From: Candidatus Poseidoniales archaeon
Lineage (GTDB): Archaea > Thermoplasmatota > Poseidoniia > Poseidoniales > Poseidoniaceae
Direction: 5' to 3'
Assembly: GCA_009887095.1 (NCBI GenBank)
Contig: QXYC01000009.1
Location: forward strand, 1-62,027
DNA length: 62,027 nucleotides
Below, piece after piece: positions 25,859-33,446 of the stretch. The position numbers and the translations under genes are program-made. Every line of letters begins with the position of its first letter. Within the stretch, counting starts at the first letter, position 1. The notes below the pieces were generated by a model, which worked only from the letters and a program-made list of their open reading frames with translations, did no database searches and had not been told where the DNA came from.

Positions 25859-26596
25859 GTGACGAGGCTGGTAGTCAAGACCATCGACTTTCGATTGGCC
25901 TACAGGCTGATGCAAGCGTTACGGACGAGGAAGATGAAATTTGACCTCTTAGAGCACGACGCTCCGCTTCCACATGCCGAGACGGTGTGGATCGCCGCAG
26001 AATTCGAAATTCTCGGGCATGAACACGAAGGGTACCCCGTTGCAGCAAACCTCAACGACATCGAAGGTGCGATTGAGCGCGCCATGCTTCACCTCCGTGG
26101 CGTTCATCAAATCCGTGAATTGACGTTCGGCCTTGATCCTGGACCGCGACCCGGTGTCGCATGGATGGGAGATGGTGTTCTCTTGGGCATGGCGCAACTC
26201 GAGAGCATCGAAGATGTCGTCGGCCATATTCGTAGCATTGAACGTGCGATAGAGCACCATGTCTGCAAGGTTCGAATTGGCAATGGAGCACCTCTGATTC
26301 GAGACCATATCATCAACAATTGCATCGCCGATAACATCTGGGTGGAAGAAGTCAACGAGGCGCGTACCTCCAAAGGCCTGCTTCGCCACAACCACGTCGT
26401 CTCAGCCGTGCGGATTGCAATGCTGCGCGGCAAACGCGTGTGGGAGCAACGAAGCATCACACCAACCGAAGGTCAGCTGAAAGAAATACAGCGGCAAAGT
26501 CGAAAATTAAGCAACGGTCGCAAAACCATCTCCACTGAGTTGGCCTTGGCCGTGGCAAGGGGCGAGATGCTCCTCGATGAGGCACTCGTGCTGTGA
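25859..26596 (+). CDS. RNase H-fold (RuvC/YqgF-like) protein
   Basis: About 245 residues from a GTG start (VTRLVVKTIDFRLAYRLMQA). An N-terminal alpha/beta part of about 80 residues precedes a segment with RNase H-like order. ELTFGLDPGPRPGVAWMGDG is the first strand, with Asp in DPGPRPG as in RuvC. CKVRIGNGAPLIRDHI follows, then IWVEEVNEARTS with the acidic residues. LRHNHVVSAVRIAMLRG is placed like the last catalytic helix. This suggests a nuclease or a relative binding branched or structured nucleic acid. It is divergent from the Hjc-like gene, 121 bases apart. GTG 25859 is chosen for the conserved look of its N-terminus; ATG 25909 or 25933 are alternatives. The stop shares TGATCA with the signal peptidase gene. 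Confidence 0.55.
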   Translation: MTRLVVKTIDFRLAYRLMQALRTRKMKFDLLEHDAPLPHAETVWIAAEFEILGHEHEGYPVAANLNDIEGAIERAMLHLRGVHQIRELTFGLDPGPRPGVAWMGDGVLLGMAQLESIEDVVGHIRSIERAIEHHVCKVRIGNGAPLIRDHIINNCIADNIWVEEVNEARTSKGLLRHNHVVSAVRIAMLRGKRVWEQRSITPTEGQLKEIQRQSRKLSNGRKTISTELALAVARGEMLLDEALVL

Positions 26597-27658
26597 TCAC
26601 TCTTCTTCTAATTCATCGTGAGCGAGTTTTAGTTCCGGCGCATTTTTGACAATGCGTTTGAGGAGAGGTTCGAGCACCATCGGTGCAATCAACACGCCTG
26701 CAACGACAAAGAAAAGAGCAAGGTAGGACGAATTTGGAACATAGATTGTACCCGGAGAGCCAGGATCGGTGTTGAGGGCCAACTTCACGGTACCAAGCCA
26801 AGGGATTTCCCCTCCAGCCACGCCGATGAGCCACGAATCACGGATTGGACGAACGATGCCCGATGCACTGTGAACGCCTGCCGATCCGTTGACGGCGCTT
26901 GGGCCTTGATCCACCGAGCAGTTGTTATTGTCACCTAGGGTCAAAATTCCAGCCTGTGAGGGCGTCCAATTCCAAACAACGAGGTACGGTTCCACGTTTG
27001 CATGAGCGGGGCGGTTGCAATCGTAGTAAGCAGCCTCAACTCCGTCAAACGCAATGGTGACCGTGGAGGCGTTGACAACATTCGTACCCGGGACATTCCA
27101 GGTCATGACGCACGCACCAAGCAGGCCATCGGCGGCGAGAATGATGTCATCATAAGTTCCCCCGTTGGGGCAATGAACTTCAGACAAGTCATCTGCTGAA
27201 GCGTTTCGATTTGGAACTTCAAGGAGGTTTGGTACCACTTCGAGGATGGCACGATGAATGATGGGAGTGCCGCCTTCTCCGTTTTTGTCGTAAATGATGA
27301 CATCTCCTGCCATTCCATGCTGTTCATAGCCAAATTGCGGATGGTTCGGGTTTGAGGCTTCTGCAAAGGTCGTCACTGTGTCCATAGGTTGGTTGTGAAC
27401 AAGCACCAAATCACCGGCATCAATGCTTCCGACTTCACCGTTTAATTCGTGAATCATCGAAGAAGATTCGACCACGACAAGTGGTGGCATTGAACCGGTG
27501 TGAGCAAACAACCCAAGCACAAGAAGACCAATCATGCCTGCTGCAAGAACCATCTCTCGGAGGAGGTTGAGCAGTGGGTCGTTGTCGCTCACCACTGTCC
27601 CCTCTGACTCATCGTCGAAGTCCCTTGCTTTCAAGGAATGCTGTCCATGACGCTTCAT
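26597..27658 (-). CDS. Signal peptidase I, archaeal S26B type, with large insertion
   Basis: 353 residues. After a charged N-terminus, LLREMVLAAGMIGLLVLGLF is a membrane segment, followed by the catalytic region PPLVVVESSSMIHELNG with its serine. GDVIIYDKNG and TPIIHRAILEVV carry the catalytic histidine that replaces the bacterial lysine in archaeal and ER enzymes. A region of about 130 residues rich in Asn/Asp/Cys lies between these and SGIVRPIRDSWLIGVAGGEI. A second membrane segment (YLALFFVVAGVLIAPMVLEP) closes the protein. It cleaves signal peptides on the outer face. ATG 27658 has AGGTG six bases upstream. The gene overlaps the end of the upstream membrane-protein gene by 50 bases. Confidence 0.8.
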   Translation of the reverse strand: MKRHGQHSLKARDFDDESEGTVVSDNDPLLNLLREMVLAAGMIGLLVLGLFAHTGSMPPLVVVESSSMIHELNGEVGSIDAGDLVLVHNQPMDTVTTFAEASNPNHPQFGYEQHGMAGDVIIYDKNGEGGTPIIHRAILEVVPNLLEVPNRNASADDLSEVHCPNGGTYDDIILAADGLLGACVMTWNVPGTNVVNASTVTIAFDGVEAAYYDCNRPAHANVEPYLVVWNWTPSQAGILTLGDNNNCSVDQGPSAVNGSAGVHSASGIVRPIRDSWLIGVAGGEIPWLGTVKLALNTDPGSPGTIYVPNSSYLALFFVVAGVLIAPMVLEPLLKRIVKNAPELKLAHDELEEE

Positions 27659-27995
27659 GGCCTGCACCTAACACGGTCGCTGATTCATTTCCTTCAGATT
27701 TTCTTCGGCGGATTTCGGATGTCGAGTCCAATTCCTTCAATTCTTCAAGGAGCAATGCGTGGCCCCGCAAGGTGAAAAATTCGGGCAAAACAACAAGCAA
27801 AGCAACGGCTGAGACAACACCTAAACCGATTGCACCACCAGTGAATTCACCCCAAGTATCGCTGTTTTGCAAGAATAAAATTTGGGCGAGTGATGACAAA
27901 AGGAGGATACCGATCCCACCTGAAGCCGCTGCAGCGTACCCAAGTTGACGTCCGTGTTGTGCTTCCCACCATTTTGAAAATAGACCAATAACCAT
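27609..27995 (-). CDS. Two-helix membrane protein upstream of the signal peptidase
   Basis: 128 residues, no family recognised. Two hydrophobic segments (LGYAAAASGGIGILLLSSLA and GGAIGLGVVSAVALLVVLPE) are followed by a charged region (ELKELDSTSEIRRRKSEGNE). Its 3' end overlaps the first 50 bases of the signal peptidase gene in another frame, so the two are probably translated from one message. Co-transcription suggests, without proving, an accessory role in protein export. Confidence 0.6.
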   Translation of the reverse strand: MVIGLFSKWWEAQHGRQLGYAAAASGGIGILLLSSLAQILFLQNSDTWGEFTGGAIGLGVVSAVALLVVLPEFFTLRGHALLLEELKELDSTSEIRRRKSEGNESATVLGAGHEASWTAFLESKGLRR

Positions 27996-28108
27996 GCTTC
28001 GCCCTGTTCCTAAGAAGCAGAACGCCTTCTTGAGACTTCCTTTCTCATGGCCCAGATATGTGTCAAATCACTGCACCACAAATCGAATATAACCTTGCAG
28101 TGAAGGAA

Positions 28109-28151
28109 AACCGTCTTACAATGGGCCACGGGGGCTTGGAGCCTGACGGTT
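28109..28151 (+). ncRNA. Structured leader candidate upstream of the 1708-residue surface protein
   Basis: AACCGTC (28109-28115) and GACGGTT (28145-28151) pair perfectly over seven bases and enclose a hairpin made by GGCT-TGG-AGCC. A further perfect hairpin lies at 28182-28196. A TATA-like GAATATAACC is at about 28085-28094, so these elements would fall in a 5' leader of about 100 bases. The leader is unusually long for this genome. It could be a cis-acting RNA; no known riboswitch class is recognised. Confidence 0.35.
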
Positions 28152-28166
28152 CGGGGTGAAGTTGAA

Positions 28167-28214
28167 ATGCTTTGGCCGCGGTGGGCCGAAGGCCCATTGA
28201 GGGACACACGGTGA
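28167..28214 (+). CDS. Possible 15-residue leader peptide
   Basis: ATG 28167 opens a 16-codon frame (MLWPRWAEGPLRDTR, stop TGA) preceded by GGGGTGAA at six bases. Its stop codon lies inside GGTGA, the ribosome-binding site of the downstream giant gene (ATG 28220), and the hairpin TGGGCC-GAA-GGCCCA falls within it. This arrangement would couple its translation to the main gene. It may also be chance in a GC-rich hairpin. Confidence 0.3.
   Translation: MLWPRWAEGPLRDTR
28182..28196 (+). promoter_or_regulatory. Hairpin in the leader of the giant surface-protein gene
   Basis: TGGGCC-GAA-GGCCCA is a perfect 6-bp stem with a three-base loop ending 23 bases before the start codon. It belongs to the same type of start-proximal hairpin seen before sdhC and the presenilin-like gene. 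Confidence 0.4.
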
Positions 28215-28219
28215 TTTTT

Positions 28220-31200
28220 ATGCGAAAAGCGATTTTTCTGACCCTCATATTCCTCTCATCGTTGATGGTCCCGTTTGCTTCTGGAGCGACCACTGAGACG
28301 CAATTCCAGAGTGGTACATCGTCCTATACTCAGACATTCATGGGCAGTGGAAATGGAACTGCCGGAGACCTCTCGATCCCGTTCGGTGCAGAAGTGACCG
28401 CCGCTGAATTCAAGCTGCGCGGCGATGCAAGCAGAACCTCTTACACCAATTTCACAACAAACGCTCACTTTGGTGGGTCTGGCGATGGAACTTGGTCGGG
28501 AACGCCCCCCTCTCCATTCACCAGCGGTAGCCGCTCGAATGTTGAGGTGGCAAACGGGGAAATGACCCTCAAGGGCAATCCGTCTCTTGCTGATATCGAT
28601 ATGGGGCGAACCCAGCAAATCCAATCAAAAGGATCGGCTGTGCAAAACACAACTGGGCAATTCGTAGCAAATGGGGACCAAGGCTACACTGGCCTCACAA
28701 AGAACTTCCCAGTTCGCAGCGTGAGCACCACAGCTGGTTGGAATTACATAGGCGTCGTTGTGCAAATCGGTGACGAATACCACGTCATGCGGTACACATC
28801 ATCAGGCATGTACCAGGCGCCGACCATCCTCAGAGTCAACGCAACAACAGGTGCATACCTTGGAACTGCAAGCGTGAACACCAATGGATGCAGCACAAGT
28901 CAATACTACAGAATGGTTGACGCAACCGTTGATGGTTCGACGGTGTACACAGCGCATGACTCGTACTACTATCTTACCAAATGGACCGTGACCTCCACAT
29001 CCACTTCCATGCAATGGAAGTGTGACCGTGCGTACTCATTTAGCCCAAATTATGTGACAGGAGTCGACATCGATGATGCAACGGGGAAGATGTGGGTGTC
29101 CACCTACAGTTATTCTGCACAAACCCACTACCTCAACGAAGTCGACAAGACATCACCCACCTCGGTCAACGGCACATGGACGCTTGGGGGCTCATCAACG
29201 CTCCCCACTCGGTACGGCGCCGGCCTGATTGTCAATTATCCAACCATCATCTACAATGAATACGATCAGAGTTACAAGAGTGGCGTTGGTTACAATTACG
29301 ACAGTTACCACCACTACCTCCGCTTCAATGGCAACTTCATTGAACACATGGGCGTCCTTCCAGTAAGTGAAGGTGGCCACTTTGGTTTGGTCGAAGCCGA
29401 TGGCGGCAAGGTAAGCTTTGCATGCGCCTATTACAGCACCGCATACTGCCCTTCCTCAAGCCGTCACAAGATCTACAGTCACGGCGATGGTGCTCTCTAC
29501 GATGCACGGACCCCAACCTCAACGAGCAACATGATCGTGGGCTCTGCGATTTCAATTTCCAAACCAATCGCTCAGTTCGACGTGACCAGCATCATTGGCT
29601 ACATCCCATCTGGAACGAGCATTGAAGTGGATTTGTCCAACGACGGGGGTGCAACATGGCGAAATGTCAATTCAGGCCAGACCGTCAACTTCGCCTCCGC
29701 TAGCACAAGTTTGCTCTGGAGAGCAACCCTCAACGGCACGACAACAGCCACGCCAATCCTCGACGGAATTGGCATTCAATACACCACCTCGTACGTATCC
29801 TCGTCCTACATGTATGTGAACCAATACATCGGAAGCGGTTCGACGACCACCGTCGCCGCCACCATCACTTGGGACGCAACCACACCTTCTGGAACCTCTG
29901 TTCGTGTCAACTACGGCTACGCATCCTCCTCAACCTGCAACACCGGAACATCCGGTGTGCTCTCTTGGACGACATCTCAATCTGGGCAAACCAAGGCATT
30001 GTCACCGACTGGCTACTACATGTGCCTGAGGGTGGAATTGAGTTCCTCGAACTCACAAAACACGCCTACAATTTCCAACATCAGCCTTGCACAACACGCA
30101 GATGCACCTGAGGAATCAGGCATTGAAATCGGTGGATTACTCGACCCCGATAAGCCAACAGAATGGACAACGCCAACCTGCTGGAAGCAACCAGCAAGCG
30201 ATGGAGCGTTGATGGGCCCAATCACGGTGACCCATATCACATCGTCTGCGGGCGTCAATAACCTGTTGAAGTGCCTCAACGACCGCATCCCAGACACGGG
30301 TGCAGGGATTGCAAATCTCTCGATTGGTCTTGTTTCGGCCAGTTCCGGTATTCTAAGCCTTGAATCCTTCTCAATCACCTACACGGTCAACACCATCAAC
30401 CTCGACATACAAATTCCTGCAGGGGAAGTGTTGCATGAGCGACTTCTTCCTTACGAAATCGTCACCCGTCACATCATCGGCGAAGACGCAACGAGCATGT
30501 CCGAAGCCACCCTCACGCTCCAAACGAACTCAATCGCAAAGAACCCAATCCTGACTTGGCAAAACGGCGATGTCTTCCCGAGTCCAAACGATCCAGAAGA
30601 TTACATCGAGCTGGATGCAAGTTCGTGGTCCGCTGAAAACAATGGCATATTGGAAATCCACTGGATATTCCATGTCACTGCAGAGTTCCCAGATCAAACC
30701 GGTGTCCGATTCAAGACTGGTTGCCTTGACAACAGCGGCGCATCAGGATACTCCCCGCTGGATTTGTTGAGCGACGAAACAATGGATGTCAACCGAAGCT
30801 TTGGCCTTGGATGGCTCAAAGTCCGCGATAACGACGGGCGATTGACCATGGACGATGTCCCTGATAATTCGTGGGTCGCTGCCGGTGAAACGCTGTACTT
30901 CCAAGGCGCTATGTGGTTCCAAAACACAGAAGATGCCCCCAAGGACAGCGCCTTTGATGTTCGTATCTCCCGCAATGGATGGGTTGAGAGCACCGCAAGA
31001 GACACCACCAACAACAATGGTACATTCTTCATTGGCATCGACTTGCCTGAAATCGATGTCCCCGATGGACTCACCTACGAAGTGCAAACCTACAATGAAC
31101 GCAACCCAACGCACGTGATGGCATCGAATGGCGACTGGCAGCGCACCTACAAGGTCGATGCAACTGCGCCTGAGCGAATCAATTTCGCTCCTGAAGATGA

Positions 31201-33346
31201 TGGTTACGAAGCAGCAAGCGTGCAACAGGAAGTCAAGATTCTGATCAACGACGATGTTGGTCACCCAATGAGCCTCGATTTGATGTATTGGGTTGAAGCC
31301 GACCACGATGCAAACCGCAATGGTGAGGCAGACCCAGAAGAATACGTCATGAAGACGGTTCACAACTCAACAGAAGCCGAGAATAAATGGTTCATCACCA
31401 CCATCGACCACTCTCGAAATCCAAACATGGGTCGTGTGTCTTACTTTTGGAAGGGTGGCGATCAAGCAGGCAACCCTCTCTTCTACTCCGTCATCGGTGA
31501 AGAAGATGAAGTGTTGATGTTCGAATCCGAGGCTGGGTTCATGCATGACGATGCAACCTTCCGAACGCGCAAGGACTCCTCTGCAGTGTTCACGGGGCTC
31601 GAATGGAATGGCCATGAAGACAATGGCGCCATCTATGCTGGCATGGAACAGACCATCACACTGGGCTTCATTGATGCAAACACAGCCATTGACTTTGAGC
31701 ACATTTCACTGGTGTTCGATTTCGAAGGACCAAACCCGCTTCGGGACGCACAACGAATCTCCTACTCTGGAATGAACGACACATTCTGGTCTGAAAGTGA
31801 GTTCATCGACCTCTTCTCAACCAGTTCCATGCACGAAACGACCAATGAATCTGGCCTCCCTTGGATCCAGTTGACGTTCCACTTTGAAATTGGATGGGAT
31901 TGGCCAGATGAAGAAATGGGCGATGTCGCCCTGATTTACAAGGAACGTGGATCGCCTTATGAAGACAGAATTTTGCTGTTAGAACACACCTTCCGCGTTG
32001 AGAACGACTTGATGCTTGCGCCAAGTGATTACCTCGTTGAAGACATCAGTGAGCCGCGCACTGGACAAGTCGCAGATGGCAGCAGGGTTCGCAAGGACGA
32101 CCGGCTCGCATTCACGGGAACGGTCGTTTACGAAGGCAGCAGCGTACCTGCGCCACGGGACGTCGGTATCCTCGTCGAAGTGTTTGATGGCGAAAAGATC
32201 TGGAGCGATGGCTCGCTCACCTCTGAAGGCCACTACTCAGTAGAGGTTCCACTTTCCGCAGCCTCAACGCTGCAATCTTCCCCAACACGGACGTGTTTGA
32301 TCTCCATCACCAACATTCCAGGTCGTGGTGAAGACATGACTGGAACGCTCGTTTCGACCACCCTGCAGGTGATTGTTGACGACGCAGCACCTCGTGTTGT
32401 GAAGCGCACAATGCCAATGAATGTCATTGACATTTCAGCTAACAATGATCTCACCAACGTACCGGTGGAATTCCACGGCACTGAGGACGCCGATTTGACC
32501 GGCTCGAAGCAGATGGTTCACTGGGTCATGCGAGATGCAACTCGAACGGTGACCATTGGAGCAGGTTCAACCCTCCTTGGCATGCAACAAGAAAATCAGA
32601 ACGTCATTTGGACTGGTTCTGTTGATTTGACAGACGGTGGGCGAATCACGCCTCAAGCAGGGGATTTCGTTGGGTTCTACATCAGTGGCTACGATGCTGC
32701 TGGAAACCAATTCCCAGTCGTTTCTAATTCGGAAGCAAGCCCAGTACCTGAACTGGCAGCAAACGATACTGACTTTGAGCGCCAATGGATTCGCCTTGGA
32801 GCTGTCGGACCAGAACTGAGGATTCTTTCCATCGACCTCTCAGACGACCACGTGTCACCAGGTGCTTCGATTGAAGTCAACGCCAAGGTCATCAACACGG
32901 GCGGCAGCAACTATGCCCCATTCAAGGTGAGTTTCTTCGCAGGCGACTCGGAAAAGCCGTTCGATGAAATTACGTTGACCGGAATTGAATCGAAGGAAGT
33001 CATCGAGGTCAGCACTGTGTGGAGCGCAGAAAATGTGGACCGCTTGCGAGTTGTTGTCGACCGTGACAACCTCATCATCGAAGTCAACGACGACGACAAC
33101 AGCGCTGAACACTCTGTTGAGATGGCCTATCCAAAGTACCTCGGATGGTTTGATTCACCGCGAGAAAACCCGCTTGCTTGGATTTTCATCGTCACTTCGA
33201 TCATTGTCTTGATCGGTGTTGCAACCATCGCAGCAAGAACATCCATCGACCACGGTGATGGCATGTTCGAAGACGATGAAGATTGGGACGAGGATGAGGA
33301 CGACGATTACGAAGATGACGATGACGACGATTACGACGATGACTGA
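28220..33346 (+). CDS. Giant secreted surface protein with CARDB domain, membrane anchor and Asp/Glu tail
   Basis: 1708 residues. A signal peptide (MRKAIFLTLIFLSSLMVPFA) precedes a long Ser/Thr/Tyr/Asn-rich extracellular region. Residues about 1-650 are low in charge and beta-rich (laminin-like or propeller-like strands such as TILRVNATTGAYLGTASVNT). Residues about 650-1500 form several Ig-like modules (for example KVDATAPERINFAPEDDGYE). A CARDB-type domain lies at about 1530-1640 (SPGASIEVNAKVINTGGSNY). A membrane helix (about 1650-1673, WIFIVTSIIVLIGVATIAAR) and about 30 cytoplasmic residues, almost all Asp, Glu or Tyr, end the protein. It resembles a surface-layer or adhesion protein. ATG 28220 follows GGTGATTTTT; in-frame extension to 28172 would only add leader sequence. 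Confidence 0.75.
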   Translation: MRKAIFLTLIFLSSLMVPFASGATTETQFQSGTSSYTQTFMGSGNGTAGDLSIPFGAEVTAAEFKLRGDASRTSYTNFTTNAHFGGSGDGTWSGTPPSPFTSGSRSNVEVANGEMTLKGNPSLADIDMGRTQQIQSKGSAVQNTTGQFVANGDQGYTGLTKNFPVRSVSTTAGWNYIGVVVQIGDEYHVMRYTSSGMYQAPTILRVNATTGAYLGTASVNTNGCSTSQYYRMVDATVDGSTVYTAHDSYYYLTKWTVTSTSTSMQWKCDRAYSFSPNYVTGVDIDDATGKMWVSTYSYSAQTHYLNEVDKTSPTSVNGTWTLGGSSTLPTRYGAGLIVNYPTIIYNEYDQSYKSGVGYNYDSYHHYLRFNGNFIEHMGVLPVSEGGHFGLVEADGGKVSFACAYYSTAYCPSSSRHKIYSHGDGALYDARTPTSTSNMIVGSAISISKPIAQFDVTSIIGYIPSGTSIEVDLSNDGGATWRNVNSGQTVNFASASTSLLWRATLNGTTTATPILDGIGIQYTTSYVSSSYMYVNQYIGSGSTTTVAATITWDATTPSGTSVRVNYGYASSSTCNTGTSGVLSWTTSQSGQTKALSPTGYYMCLRVELSSSNSQNTPTISNISLAQHADAPEESGIEIGGLLDPDKPTEWTTPTCWKQPASDGALMGPITVTHITSSAGVNNLLKCLNDRIPDTGAGIANLSIGLVSASSGILSLESFSITYTVNTINLDIQIPAGEVLHERLLPYEIVTRHIIGEDATSMSEATLTLQTNSIAKNPILTWQNGDVFPSPNDPEDYIELDASSWSAENNGILEIHWIFHVTAEFPDQTGVRFKTGCLDNSGASGYSPLDLLSDETMDVNRSFGLGWLKVRDNDGRLTMDDVPDNSWVAAGETLYFQGAMWFQNTEDAPKDSAFDVRISRNGWVESTARDTTNNNGTFFIGIDLPEIDVPDGLTYEVQTYNERNPTHVMASNGDWQRTYKVDATAPERINFAPEDDGYEAASVQQEVKILINDDVGHPMSLDLMYWVEADHDANRNGEADPEEYVMKTVHNSTEAENKWFITTIDHSRNPNMGRVSYFWKGGDQAGNPLFYSVIGEEDEVLMFESEAGFMHDDATFRTRKDSSAVFTGLEWNGHEDNGAIYAGMEQTITLGFIDANTAIDFEHISLVFDFEGPNPLRDAQRISYSGMNDTFWSESEFIDLFSTSSMHETTNESGLPWIQLTFHFEIGWDWPDEEMGDVALIYKERGSPYEDRILLLEHTFRVENDLMLAPSDYLVEDISEPRTGQVADGSRVRKDDRLAFTGTVVYEGSSVPAPRDVGILVEVFDGEKIWSDGSLTSEGHYSVEVPLSAASTLQSSPTRTCLISITNIPGRGEDMTGTLVSTTLQVIVDDAAPRVVKRTMPMNVIDISANNDLTNVPVEFHGTEDADLTGSKQMVHWVMRDATRTVTIGAGSTLLGMQQENQNVIWTGSVDLTDGGRITPQAGDFVGFYISGYDAAGNQFPVVSNSEASPVPELAANDTDFERQWIRLGAVGPELRILSIDLSDDHVSPGASIEVNAKVINTGGSNYAPFKVSFFAGDSEKPFDEITLTGIESKEVIEVSTVWSAENVDRLRVVVDRDNLIIEVNDDDNSAEHSVEMAYPKYLGWFDSPRENPLAWIFIVTSIIVLIGVATIAARTSIDHGDGMFEDDEDWDEDEDDDYEDDDDDDYDDD

Positions 33347-33446
33347 TACGCAGCACATCGTTTTCTCTTCATTCATCGAACCTTGCAAGACTGCAAATCC
33401 TCAAAAGAGGTCGCCATGAGGCTCACTCGAAGAGGGTGGGGAGAGT

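Noticed and set aside
33155-33388. Very hydrophobic minus-strand frame rich in Val and Ile
   Set aside because: It is the complement of the Asp-rich tail codons of the surface protein, so the hydrophobicity is an artefact.
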